DNA of 64,000 nt, from positions 23,598,984 to 23,662,983 of the forward strand of contig BTRK01000005.1 in assembly GCA_036245805.1 (NCBI GenBank), written 5' to 3'. The notes under the pieces were generated by a model. It was given only the letters and a program-made list of their open reading frames with translations. It did no database searches and was not told the origin of the DNA. Position numbers and translations under genes: made by a program. The stretch's first letter is position 1. Every line of letters begins with the position of its first letter. Below are positions 34,543 to 46,800 of the stretch, one piece after another. This DNA comes from Pristionchus mayeri (taxonomy: Eukaryota > Nematoda > Chromadorea > Rhabditida > Neodiplogasteridae).

Positions 34543-34910
34543 TAGGGTGGCGAAAATGGCTCAACGGGTCGTCTTTTAGAGACCGAGAAAGGGTCAGGAA
34601 AGGATAGAGAGGATATCCTTCCCGCGGGCATAGATGAGCCTTGAGCCATTTGTGCCGTTTCGGACGGCTCACAAACGGCTCAGGGGAAGAGACGCGAGAG
34701 AGTGTGTAGATGTGAGAGAGCAGGGAAGGGGAACTGCCAGGGGGGAGAGACTGCCGATACTCTTGAGCCGCCAAAAACGGCTCACAAACGGCTCAGGGTT
34801 GTAAAACGGGTCGAGCCAACGAGAGGGAGGCTGTAAACCCCCCCTCTCAAGGATGAGCCGCGAGAGGGGGTAAACAAGACGGATATCCTTGAGCCATTCT
34901 CGCCACCCTA
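34543..34910. mobile_element. 368-bp hAT-like element with perfect 8-bp duplication
   Basis: Ends TAGGGTGGCGAAAATGGCTCA-type and its complement, with GTAAGGAT at 34535-34542 and 34911-34918. The body repeats the pair ACGGCTCA / TGAGCCGT several times. Non-coding. Confidence 0.85.
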
Positions 34911-34911
34911 G

Positions 34912-35495
34912 TAAGGATACGACTCCCAACTTTTTAGACACCCTGTTTACCGGGGATAAGACATTTCGGAAAAACAAAATCAGAAATCACCAGTTCAGAA
35001 AAACCCAACTGAGAAATTTCATTTGAGAAATTACCACTTCAGAAACGGACGTTTCAGAAAAATACATTTCTGAAATTTTTAGCTGTGACGCGTCGCGTTG
35101 CACGAGCGCGCACACGTCTTTGGAAGCCATTTTCATATTATTTGAGGATTATTATTTAATTTCTGTTTATCAAAAAGACTTCAGATGATGCTGAAAAAAA
35201 ATCAAAAATGTTAATAAAAATACAATAAGCCAAATATTATGACACCAAATAATTAAAATTTCTGAAACGTCCTTTTCTGAAATGAAATTTCTGAAAAATA
35301 ATTTCTGAAGTGGTAATTTCTGATTTTGTTTTTCCGAAATGTCTTATCCCCCTGTTTACCCCTATCGTGAGAGAGTACAGACGACGAGAGTGCATAAAAA
35401 AAGGCGTTTCCCGACCCGAGTATCCCTCCGAAAAAAAGTCGCCGCGAGCAGGAAAGATATCCAAACAGTCTAAAAAGTTGGGAGTCGTATCCTTA
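34912..35495. mobile_element. TA-flanked element split by a 401-bp insertion
   Basis: The ends AAGGATACGACTCCCAAC (34912) and its complement (to 35494) are flanked by TA. Nested inside at 34951-35351 is an inverted-repeat element (CGGGGATAAGAC..GTCTTATCCCC) with the 8-bp duplication CTGTTTAC (34943-34950 and 35352-35359). The nested element's arms are packed with TTCAGAAA / TTTCTGAA words. Confidence 0.8.
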
Positions 35496-35639
35496 ATACA
35501 TTTCGAACATTCTCACATAAAAACCGTATTTTTACCAACCTTCCCCTCAAAGTTATGAATGTCCAAAAAATGAGCATGCAAAAAAGTGATTTTTTGGTGC
35601 CCTGAGGGCAAATGTTGACCGATCGTTTTCATATTCTCA

Positions 35640-36030
35640 GTATCATCGGGAATTGTAAATCCGAAAAAGTTGCTGACGGGGCTTCGCTCGCTCTGCTCGC
35701 TACGCCCCGTCAGCAACTTTCAGATCGCCCTCGGCCTCACGAGCCTTTCTCAACGCTCACGCTGCGGGGGTAAGTGCAAGATGGGAAGCATTTTCGCGAA
35801 AATATTGCTGGGAAATTCAGACGATTTCGTCCAGTATCATATTATGAATGAAAACCGTTGCCCGCGATTGGTGAGAGCTGGCTTAAAAAGTTGTAAAAGG
35901 CTCGTGAGGCCTCGGAGCAGCGATATATCCGAAATTGTTCGCAACTGAACGCTGTTTACCTAGGGAAATGAATCGCGGGGTTTTAGCGATTTAAATAAAG
36001 CTAGTTATAGCCGAAAAGCGAGATTGCGTC
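35640..36030. other. GC-rich hairpin and unrecognised DNA
   Basis: GTTGCTGACGGGGC at about 35669 pairs perfectly with GCCCCGTCAGCAAC at about 35705-35718, around a CTTCGCTCGCTCTGCTCGCT loop. A GC-rich stretch to 35775 follows. No gene. Confidence 0.5.
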
Positions 36031-36038
36031 AAATTGCA

Positions 36039-36413
36039 GGGACTTCTCTAGTTTAGGGGGTAAGCCCATTCCTCCCACTCAGACCCCTGAGTCCCTACTC
36101 AGGGAGGGGAGAACAGAACAGACTAGAGCTACGCAACTTTCTGTGTATATCGCCGGCTTTTAGCCTGAGCGGTAAGCAACGAACGATCGTTGCTTAAAGA
36201 GCTCCCCGCTTCGCGGGTCGCCGTTGTAGGGAAGGAGGTATAGATGCGTACTGTAAAGCCTATGCTCTCGCCATGTAAACAAGTTGTTTACTAGAGCGTG
36301 GGAGTATTGTTTACAGGCGAGAGCGTCAGAGAGAAGGGGTAGGAAGAGAGAGGCAGGGTGTCAGAGACGCAGAGGGAAAGTGGGCGGAGTTACCCCCTAA
36401 ACTAGAGAAGTGC
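36039..36413. mobile_element. 375-bp element with 9-bp target duplication
   Basis: Ends ACTTCTCTAGTTTAGGGGG and its complement. CAAATTGCA is duplicated at 36030-36038 and 36414-36422. The internal hairpins are AAGCAACGA..TCGTTGCTT and GCTCTCGCC..GGCGAGAGC. It interrupts a unit of the 125-bp satellite. Confidence 0.8.
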
Positions 36414-38490
36414 CAAATTGCATAGTGATGACGTAATGCCAAAAATTAAAAGTGGCTGTCACGGGAGCTAGAATGGTTAAGGTCCGGGGTCTGGGCGATG
36501 ACTTTGTAGCGAGATATCGGTGAAAAATGAAAATTACGTCATATGAGGCGAATCGCGAGAGAATCGACCATTTGAGGGGGGGGGGGGGGCAGGTAGGAGT
36601 CAAGTTTGCTCGATCCGGCTATAATTTTGGTTATAAGTACTTTGAATGACTCTCTTTAAAACTGCGTCGTCAGAATTTTGATATCTGTCGTCATCTTCGA
36701 GATTCAGAAGGCCAAACTTGGTACTATCACTTTTCGACAGTCAAATCGGGACCACTTAAATGGTCATAACTTCGTTCAAAATTGAGATAGAACGTCGTTC
36801 TTTTTTTCAAAAGAAAGCTACTATCCTGCTCTACAATTCTTATGTTGAAGTTATCATTCCTGCTCTTCATGCGGGGCGGTCGGGTGCACCAAAAATTGCG
36901 TATCTCTGGAAATCGGAAAAACGTGTTGGGTTATCATGCTTAAGTTGTAATACATATACATGTCTAACTTTTCTCCAAAAATTAGCAAAATCGGAGTATA
37001 AACAAAAAAAGGGACGCACTTTTGTGCGGCGACCCCAAAATTTGTTCCGGACAAGAGTATCACCGTATCTTCAATTGCCCTCATTTGGGCTCAAAATCTT
37101 TTAAAACAACATTACAAATTGTTTCCACTCATGCTATAGCACTTTCATTGGTCATAAATGGTCACCTGACCGAAAATTTGAAAATCGATATTTTGGCCCC
37201 GATCAACTTGCGGCAAGGGTCCAAACGCACTATATGGGTTTGAAATGGCTCTGTAGAACGCTTGAACGACAAGATAGAGACTCACTTTCAACAGATGAAA
37301 TGTTTAGCTTTTCATTCTCTACATTTCGAGCCATAGTTCAGGTCTCTATCTCTTTTTCTTCCTGATATACTGTATTACATCTTTCCTTGGATCCCTGAAT
37401 CGAAATTTCACATTTTCAGGCTCCCATTTCTTCTGAGCGGTTTCGAGGGATGTATTTACATAATTTCAAACCCATATAGTGCGTTTGGACCCTTGCCGCA
37501 AGTTGATCGGGGCCAAAATATCGATTTTCAAATTTTCGGTCAGGTGACCATTTATAACCAATGAAAGTGCTATAGTCTCTAGCTCTACTGGGAGCCGAGA
37601 TATGGAATTGCTGGAATTCAAATTTGTGAAGTTCTTGAAAATTTCCACAGCATTAGTGGTCCCGATTTGACTGTCGAAAAGTGATAGTGCCAAGTTTGGC
37701 CTTCGAATCTCGAAGATGACGACAGATATCAAAATTCTGACGACGCAGTTTTAAAGAGCGTCATTCAAAGTACTTATAACCAAAATTATAGCCGGATCGA
37801 ACAAACTTGAATCCTACCGCCGCGGCGTGGTCGATTCTCTCGCGATTCGCCTCATATTGCATAATGATGACGTAATAACATTTTGAAAGAGCTCACTCTG
37901 GGGAGTATAATGCTCAAGGTCCGAGGTCTGGGCGACCACTTTGAAGGGAATTTTGGCCGAAAAATGATTATTGCATCACATTGCATAACTATGATGTAAT
38001 AAAAATTTGAAAGAGCTGACTCTAGGAAGTCGAATGGTCAAGATCCGAGGTCTGTGCGATAAGTTTGAAGCGAATTATGGCCAAAAAATATTGTTGGATC
38101 ACATTGCATAATGATGACGTTATATCGAATTTTGAAAGTACTCGCCGGGGGGTTCCAATGATCAAGATCCGGGCTCTGGAAAATGAGTTTGAAGCAAGCT
38201 AGAGGCACAAAACGGAATATTGCGTAGTGATGATGCAATATTGCGTTATGATGATGCAATAGCTGTCGGATTTGGAAATGCTCCTCGAGGGGGTCCTTAT
38301 GGTGAAGGTCTGGGCGATGAGTTTGAAGCGAGCCAAAAAAACGGAATATTGCGTAGTGATGATGAAATATTGCGTCATGATGATGCAATCGCTATAGAAT
38401 TTGAAACGTCATGCCGGGAGGGTTCGTTTGGTCAAGGACTTAGCCTTCTACGATGAGTTTGAGCTGAGTTATTAGCGAAAAAACGAGCGT
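36410..38490 (+). repeat. about 125-bp tandem satellite interrupted by a 1.3-kb inverted repeat
   Basis: The units contain ATTGCATA.TGATGACGTAAT and GTCCGAGGTCTGGGCGA. One unit lies at 36410-36537 and about five at 37857-38490. Between them, 36537-37857 is a long inverted repeat. Its outer ends are CATATGAGGCGAATCGCGAG and complement, and its inner arms pair 37115-37243 with 37466-37575. The tandem units carry TGACGTAA and TGATGCAAT words. Another unit lies at about 44945-45065. Confidence 0.75.
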
Positions 38491-38499
38491 GACAGACAG

Positions 38500-38940
38500 A
38501 CGAACGGACAGACAGACATTTTGTCTTTTTTCTTCTATGTAATGACGACCATTTTGACGCTTTGAACGAGTTTCTGGCTATTCTAGAAGCCGAGATCTGA
38601 ATTTCGGGCCCTGTTTTTGCAGCAAGGGTGCAGCAACTGTGCGATCGAGCAGCACTTTCAAAAATTTGTTCTGGGAAGAGCTCTCTCATTTCTCCAACCT
38701 CAGAAAGTTTGGCCGGCGGGGAAAAATCTGCGAAAGAATAATGCAGTTTTGAAAAAGTGGAGATTGATTGCGTCATCACTATGCAATAACTATGCAATTA
38801 CGTCATGCCGTAATACCATGACAATAATGTCCGATGAATTTGGTACATCATACCTTAGTGTCAGTATTATGCCTTTCCCTGGGGAAAGTTGAAATAAATA
38901 CAAAAAGTGCCCGTTGACTTTCCGGCGCCACTGTAGTTAT
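38500..38940 (-). repeat. repeat arm, inverted relative to 32730-33165
   Basis: Reverse complement of the arm at 32730-33165, ending GACTTTCCGGCGCCACTGTAG. 38941-39092 is unrecognised. Confidence 0.8.
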
Positions 38941-39092
38941 AGATAACACGGCATTTCACGGTCTGAATTAAAATTAGTACGGACACAAAAAACCGCAAAA
39001 TTTTTTGCATTAACCTTATATTATACCGTTTGCGATAGATTCGACAAGGGCTCGGAACAGCTGGAAACCTCAAATTCACGAAAACAAGATTA

Positions 39093-42000
39093 TACAGTAC
39101 CGGTCAAAAGTTTGGCAGCAAATTTCAAATCGTTGTAACTTCCTTCAATGGTGATATATTGATTCATTTTTGGGACTGACCGGTAGGTAAACCATACGAG
39201 AATATAGCACTATGGCGTACGTAGAAATGCATTCGAAGCGCTAAAATCAGTGTGCAATCTTCGATTGTAAGGTCGGAAAAAATAATTGTAGGGTCTACCG
39301 ATTTTTTCTGGCTTACCCCACTTCCTGTGGAGGAAGTACAACCAATGTTGTGACCAACAATCCACCATCAAACTTGTTGAACGCATTTCGCAATCTCTGG
39401 TAAAAGTATGTTGAAAACACCTCGAAATTTTCGTTAAATTTATATATCTTCGTTCTCCGTTGAGCTACGGGCCTCAAATTTGGTAGGTAAGATACAGTAG
39501 TGATGAGCAAATGTTGTGCCAAATCTAAGGCAGTTCGGACACTCCATTCGAAAAATCGAAAAATTTTGGACCTATATTTTGACCTATAGTCGGCTTTCAA
39601 AATGCGTGTAGCTAAAAGTCTGAATTCTTGCCAAGTTGTGGAGAATCTATCATTGTTCATGTGTATGAAATTGCGAAGTCAGATCTTTCCATTGACGGAT
39701 TTTACATTTCATTAAATGAAGAGTGTCAGAGGGCTCGGAATGATCAAATGCGGGGAGATTTGGAAGATAAGCTCTTCTCTCGGCAGAATTTGCAGTCTAA
39801 TCACTCTGGTTAAAGCAGAATTGTGAATAACCCGGCCAGGCAATATTTTTGGCAAAATTTTGTGCGAATTTGAGAAGGTTCATTTTTGCATCACATCGCA
39901 TTTCACTCTATCCAGGCCTCAAATTCTCTTCAGTTCATGAACAGTAAAATCCGCCAATGGAAAGATCTGACTTCGCCACTTCATGCACATGAACAATGAT
40001 AGATTCTCCACAACTTGGCAAGAATTCAGACTTTTAGCTACACGCATTTTGAAAGCCGACTATAGGTCAAAATTTAGGTCCAAAATTTTTCGATTTTTCG
40101 AATGGAGTGTCCGAACTGCCTCAGATTTGGCACAATATTTGCTCATCACTACTGTATCTTACCTACCAAATTTGAGGCCCGTAGCTCAACGGAGAACGAA
40201 GATATATAAATTTAACGAACATTTCGAGGTGTTTTCAACATACTTTTACCAGAGATTGCGAAATGCGTTCAACAAGTTTGATGGTGGATTCTACACAACA
40301 TTGGTTGTACTTCCTCCACAAGAAGTGGGGTAAGCCAGAAAAAATCGGTAGACCCTACAATTTTTTTTCCGACCTTACAATCGAAGATTGCACACTGATT
40401 TTAGCGCTTCAAATGCATTTCTACGTACGCCATAGTGCTATATTCTCGTATGGTTTACCTACCGGTCAGTCCCAAAAATGAATCAATATATGAGGCGAGT
40501 CGCGAGAGAATCGACCATTTGAAGGGGGTCAGCGGCGGTAGGAATCAAGTCTGTCCTATCCAGCTATAACTTTGGTTGTAAGTACTTTGAATGATGCTCT
40601 TCAAAACTGCGTCGTCAGAATTTCGATAACTGCCGTCATCTTCGAGATTCAGAAGGCCAAAGATGGTACTATCACTTTTCGATAGTCAAATCGCGCTCAC
40701 TTAAATGAACATAATTCCCTTTAAAATAAAGATAGAAGCCCGTTCTTTGTTTCCAATGAAAGCTGCCATCATGCGCCACAATTTTTATGTTGACGACATC
40801 ATTCCTGGACCTCACCCTGGTGAGGGGCGGTCGGGTGTACCAAAACTTTCGTAACTTTGGAAATCGGAAAAACTTTCTGAGTTTTCATGCTTAAGTTGTA
40901 GAACATATATGTGCCTCATTCCTTGCAAAAAATTGTCAAAATCGGGAGGTGGAAAAAAAAGGGGGGCGCACTTTCGTGTTGGGACCCCAAAATGAGTTCC
41001 GGAATCGAATTCTTCCGAACCTTCAATAGCCATTATTTGTGCTCGAAATCATCCAAAATCATCGAAAAGAACAGGTAAAATTGTTTCCACGCATTTTGTA
41101 ACACCTTCATTGGTCATACATGATCATATGACCCAAAATTTGAAAATCGATATTTTCACCCATATCAACTTGGGGGAGGGCCCTAATGCATAAAATGGGT
41201 TTCAAATAAGTTAGAAATGTCCCTCTAAACTAGTCAGATAGAGGGGGCATCTTTAAATGGGAGTTTTCATACGAAGAATTCAAGAAAAGGCGCAAAACTG
41301 TACAATAGGTGAAAGTGGTCATAGAGATCACATTCACAGCTAGAAATGTAGAGCACGATGATCTGAACATTTCATCTGTTGAAAGTGAGTCTCTATCTTC
41401 TCGTTGAAGCAGGCTACAGAGCTTGGAAGATGGCAGAAAACGACGGAATAGGCGAGCGAGGGAGCGCTAAATAGAGGGGAGGGAGAGAGAGGTCAGACGG
41501 CGAGAGCGCCAGACGGTTAGAGTACGCGCTCTCGGGGGATTGTAGCCCGTTTCTAACCTTCTTCTAGGCTCTGTAGCTCGCTTCAACGAGAAGATAGAAA
41601 CATACTTTCAACAGATGAAATGTTTAGCTCATCGTGCTCTACATTTTTAGCTATAAGTCGGATCTCTATGACCACTTTGACCTATTGCACAGTTTTGTTC
41701 CCTTTCTTGAATTCCTCGTATGAAAACTCACATTTATAGATGCCCCCTCTCTCTGACTAGTTTAGAGGGACATTTATAACTTATTTGAAACCCATTTTAT
41801 GCATTAGGGCCCTCCCCCAAGTTGATATGGGTGAAAATATCCATTTTCAAATTGTGAGTCATATGATCATGTATGACCAATGAAGGTTTTACAAAATGCG
41901 TGGAAACAATTTTACCTGTTCTTTTCGATGATGTTGGATGATTTCGAGCACAAATAATGGCTATTGAAGGTTCGGAAGAATTCGATTCCGGAACTCATTT

Positions 42001-42553
42001 TGGGGTCCCAACACGAAAGTGCGCCCCCCTTTTTTTTCCACCTCCCGATTTTGACAATTTTTTGCAAGGAATGAGGCACATATATGTTCTACAACTTAAG
42101 CATGAAAACTCAGAAAGTTTTTCCGATTTCCAAAGTTACGAAAGTTTTGGTACACCCGACCGCCCCTCACCAGGGTGAGGTCCAGGAATTATGTCGTCAA
42201 CATAAAAATTGTGGCGCATGATTGCAGCTTTCATTGGAAACAAAGAACGGGCTTCTATCTTTATTTTAAAGGGAATTATGTTCATTTAAGTGAGCGCGAT
42301 TTGACTATCGAAAAGTGATAGTACCATCTTTGGCCTTCTGAATCTCGAAGATGACGGCAGTTATCGAAATTCTGACGACGCAGTTTTGAAGAGCATCATT
42401 CAAAGTACTTACAACCAAAATTATAGCTGGATAGGACAGACTTGATTCCTACCGCCGCGGCGTGGTTGATTCTCTCGCGATTCCTCTCATATCACCATTG
42501 AAGGAAGTTACGATGGTTTGAAATTTGCTGCCAAACTTTTGTCCGGTACTGTA
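39093..42553. mobile_element. nested giant inverted repeats inside a Tc1-like end pair
   Basis: The outermost ends, ACAGTACCGGTCAAAAGTTT (39094) and its complement (to 42553), pair over about 70 bp. Within lie two adjacent foldbacks. One is at 39161-40490, with arms of about 560 bp and a loop of about 200 bp. The other is at 40490-42492, with arms of about 940 bp and a loop of about 140 bp. The second is related to the inverted repeat at 36537-37857. Identical short ORFs on opposite strands (40812-41033 and 41957-42178) only mirror the arms. Confidence 0.85.
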
Positions 42554-42687
42554 GGGAACGCAGCGTCTCGCATGAAAACGAAGTGATGGTTTTTCTTTGT
42601 GTGCAGTGAGAGGGACAGACACGAGAGGGGGGGGGGGGTAGAGCATCTTGGTTACTTTTTCTTCAGAATTTTTAAATAATGGACTAA

Positions 42688-43632
42688 CAACTATTGAGAT
42701 CTCGATTCACTCAAACTTCGATCGGTCTATCATCAATGAGTGTGATATGCATCCCCGTACTACTCCACTCTTCCGTCCTTTTCTACACAGATCCTCTTTC
42801 ACTACTTCTTACCCTTCTAGCATTCTCTCTACCTCCCCATTCGTCCTCTCTAATATTCCTTCTGTCTCTCATGGTACGTCAAACGAATATTGGATGGGCC
42901 TTCCTATATGCATCATCTTTTCTTGTATCCTCAGTATCGGCTCATTCAATCCTCCGTTCATCTGCGACCTGTCTTTATCATCTTCGACATTTTATTCTTC
43001 TAGCAATAGCATTCGTTTCATTTGTGTACTTTAATGGGTCGATTGTGCTGGGAGATGTATCCGCCCACGTACCTGTCCTTCATTTATCTCAACTGCCCCT
43101 CTTCTTCCTATTTTGTGCTCTCCACACTTGGCAGCACATTCTTCCTCACTTATCATCAATTATCTCATATTCTCTTCGTGCTTCATCCATCCCCCTTCTC
43201 GTACTAATCGTTTTGTCACTCCACTCATTCTATTATTCCCATCCTTTTCTCTTAGCGGATAATCGTCATATTCCTTTTTACCTTCATCGTCGTATTTTCT
43301 CCTTCTCTTTCCTTCGAATTCTCCTATCCTTTCCGACTCTTTTGTCAATTTCTTCTGTTTCTCTTCTTTCTTCCTCTTCTCGTCGATTTTATCGGCTGCT
43401 CTTCCTTCTTTCAACGTCAGTCATTCTCATTCCTGCTCATTTATTTGAGTTCCGCTATTTCATAACTCCCTTCGTGTTATGGCGCCTTTCCATACCCACG
43501 TATTCCCATATATCTTCTTTACTCGAATTGTTCTGCAATCTAGTTATATTTATTTGTGTATATCTTCTATTCCTGTTCAAGCCCTACGAATGGTCTCACG
43601 AACCCGGAATTCCGCAGAGATTAATGTGGTAA
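42688..43632 (+). CDS. alg-10: alpha-1,2-glucosyltransferase ALG10/DIE2, C-terminal part
   Basis: ALG10 is the multi-pass ER enzyme that adds the third, terminal glucose from dolichyl-P-glucose to the lipid-linked N-glycan precursor. The open frame runs 312-315 codons to the TAA at 43630-43632. Signatures are FYTDPLS, VRQTNIGW, HPFLLADNRH followed by FYLHRR, EFRYFITPFVLWRL, and a terminal QRLMW like the family's C-terminus. About eight hydrophobic segments are visible. ALG10 proteins are normally about 450 residues; the first roughly 120, including the conserved acidic DEIFH-type motif, are absent. An in-frame TAA at 42685 blocks extension, and no strong acceptor or ATG marks a start (ATG at 42736 is possible). 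Either 5' exons lie far upstream or the gene was truncated by the transposon nest ending 135 bp upstream. It is convergent with the chondroitin synthase. Confidence 0.88.
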   Translation, partial: QLLRSRFTQTSIGLSSMSVICIPVLLHSSVLFYTDPLSLLLTLLAFSLPPHSSSLIFLLSLMVRQTNIGWAFLYASSFLVSSVSAHSILRSSATCLYHLRHFILLAIAFVSFVYFNGSIVLGDVSAHVPVLHLSQLPLFFLFCALHTWQHILPHLSSIISYSLRASSIPLLVLIVLSLHSFYYSHPFLLADNRHIPFYLHRRIFSFSFLRILLSFPTLLSISSVSLLSSSSRRFYRLLFLLSTSVILIPAHLFEFRYFITPFVLWRLSIPTYSHISSLLELFCNLVIFICVYLLFLFKPYEWSHEPGIPQRLMW

Positions 43633-43826
43633 AAATATTCATCATTTATATATCTTCATGCATGGAAATCTCATAACATATATCATATATGCAGATAAAG
43701 CTTGAATCAAATAATAAGGCAAGATGATATTATGAGAACAAGTCGGAAAAGGTTATACAATAGGAATAATGCATTCAAACAAATACCAGTTAAATGAATC
43801 AGAGTTGAGCTTTGGAGGAATGCGAC
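43633..43826. other. 194-bp intergenic space between convergent genes
   Basis: AT-rich. It must contain both 3' UTR ends. AATAATAAG-type sequence lies near 43711 on the plus strand. No other feature. Confidence 0.5.
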
Positions 43827-46800
43827 TCATGGGAGATGATTGATAGATTGAACAAGAGAATCAATGGAAGCAAGACTAGCAGCCTTACTCCCCTGACACA
43901 TAGCCAACTGAGAAGCTGGCATTGAGGGATCACAGTGGATAGGGTGGTAAATGTGGACGAGGCCTGGTTCTGGAGCACGAATTACTCGATGGTAGGGTGA
44001 CTACAATGGGAAGACATATATACACAGTTCACACATGGCTAACCTTGACTGCTTTCTCGAACAGGTCGACATCTTCCATTCCCCACCCACTGATACTTGT
44101 GTTGAAACCCCCAATGGTATGGAGATCCCCTTTGTACATCGCTGCCAATCCATATCCGAAATGACGGAAGTACCCTCGGCGACGACCGTAGTGGAACGAA
44201 TCTGCGAACAACCATCTCGAAACGGGTGGGGTGGGAATCGCAACTTCGAACCAATCTTCTCTTATGTCTAAGTTGAGATATTACAGGTACCACCAGTCAG
44301 TGGACGAAAAATGCACCCTCGAGAACAATTTTCAAAAAAATCCTACTGTAAAACAATTTAGCATTCCACGAGCTATGGTAATTGCTATCGTCTCGGATCG
44401 ATCGCAATGCGCTGAAACCGCATTTCAGTCGCGGTCTGGCATAGCGATTTTTCGAAAAGTTAATGCAAAATGAAGTTGACCATGAGAGAGCCCCTTTCTT
44501 AAAGTTTTCCAAAAATTGATATACCAAGCTTGTTTGATTATTACACAACCGGCATCACATAATAAAACGTTCCGCGCAATCATAGGACTGGCCGAACGGA
44601 TTTTTTTGTAAATAGAAGCTGAGCGATTCCTGCTACTACAGATCCATGAGAGCTAATTGTTCGATCTGAGCTAGGGCTGGCATTTTCACTCTTTGACTCC
44701 GAACCCTTCAACATAAACAGAGTTTTTCTAGCATTTCTCTAGATTTTCGTATTTCAGAATGTCATGAAACTTATCTGAAACTATTCTATCATCTTTCTCT
44801 TCCACAGATTTAATTAAATATAAAAGCAAATTTCAGAGAAGTATTTACTATGTAGAAAAAAGTCAAGATACAACTAGGGTACCATACGACGAGTTCTTTT
44901 AAAATTTTGATCTTTGATCTTTGACTGGTCTTTTTGCATATCTCCGCTCCCGAGCATCGCCCAGACCCTTGACCATTAGAACCCCCTTGGCAAGTACTTT
45001 AAAAATTTGGTATTACGTCATCATTATGCAATATGATGCAATAATAATTTTTTGGTTAGAACTCGCTTTATGACTCAGCAGCACTTAAAACACGTTCTTT
45101 TAAAGAGTGCAGTTGGCATGGCAAATCGTTCGGATACTTTACGGCGCTACTGTATATCGATCGATCGCCTCGAAAACTCAGATTCTTGCACAAATTTTTT
45201 TGCTCTTTCGAATGAGAAAAAAATCAAAATCTTCGAACAAATCGATAATTGTAGAATCTACAATGTAGATCAAGATCTTGGGAAATGTTTATTGACCTCC
45301 TAATGACTCTACCCACCAAGTATGAGCTGTTAGCGATGATTTTGAAAGATTGTGCCAGTTCCCGATCTGACGTTCTTACGGAGACAGCGTTTTAAAAATG
45401 ATACCTGCCAATAGTCGATCGTTCTCACTCCAGCTGTCTGGGGAGAACTCAGAGAAGACAATCGGGAAAAATATCTGAAAATAGAATTACATTTAAAGTT
45501 ACCAGACGAGGACGAAATCCTGATCAAAAGATTATACGCCTTTCCTGCGCGTCGTGTATGAGAAAGTGTGCAAAAGTAATAGAACCCGGGATCAGGCAAC
45601 TTCAACCTGATCCTTTCTGGCCATCCCCTGGGTCTATTACTGATTTTTCGCATTTTTTGAATATTCTTTCGCAGCTTATTCCGGTGTCGTCTATCCGATG
45701 GAAATTAATAATATAGGCACTTCCCTAGAAGCGTACCAACCAGGGATGGGATTTTGTGTTTTCGCGCTTTTAGGCACAAAATTTTTGGGTGATGACAACA
45801 AAGTCAAAAAGCAAAAAACACAAAAATGTTAGTTAAAAAATGTCAAAAATGTTACACACAAGTATTTGTGAATAGTTTTTTTTTAAATCGGCTATTGCTA
45901 ATCACGATAGCATTTTTTGACCTGCCAATTTGTGTTTTGGCAAAATAATTCGGTAGAACTGATCTAAAATCGATGGTTTTGATGAAAAAAAATGTGTTTT
46001 TTGTGTATACGAAAATTTTATTTTGTGCTTTTTTGTGTCGATACTAATTTTGTCCCGCTACCTCTGTCGTCTTCTCATTATAAAGTTGCTAATAACCTGA
46101 CTTAGACTGCTTAAGATTAGGATAATGCTGCTTAGAATTTTACTTGGACATCTTAGGCTGAGATTTCGGTTACTTAAAGGAGGACTCTCGGCAAAGTAGC
46201 CACATCGATAGAAAAAAGTGTAGGGGAGCTTCCACCCTCGAAAGATCATAGCGCGAGCTATCAGGTTGGAACAAAAGTTTTGCACGATTTTCAAATTTTC
46301 GTTTCCACCATACTCAGTCCTTTATTTTCAAAATTATTTAATATTGTTTCATGTATTCGTTGAGGGCTTGAATACTCTTTCTATCACACATTAGTATTAC
46401 CCATACCATTTGATATCTTGGCAACATTTTAAAGTCAAAGTTGCTACATTTGAGAACTGAACTGCTTAATTTTTGGGTCTGCTCTCTGTGGACATCGATG
46501 ATAATGCAAATATCAGGGTATATTTGGAAAGTATGATGAACAGGCATCATAAAGTAGTATGAAAATGGGGATCACCACAAATGGTATTCCAGAAACTTAG
46601 GTCATTTTTGATATCGCGTCAAAATGGGCTTGGTCTGACTTCAACGCATAACCGTAGCCGTAAGTCTATCGATCTCAAATACATTTAAACTTTAAGTACC
46701 TTCCATGTTAAGCTCACAATTATTTTCGTGTGGACATACATTGCTTCTATTAAAAAATGCAATATTGCATACTCAGATACTGATATTAGAGTGTCGAAAT

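Noticed and set aside
39313..40333. Two 115-residue near-identical proteins on opposite strands
   Set aside because: They are mirror images from the arms of one inverted repeat; no domain, no start context, no splice sites.
40812..42178. Identical 73-residue ORFs on opposite strands
   Set aside because: Same cause: arms of the 2-kb foldback.
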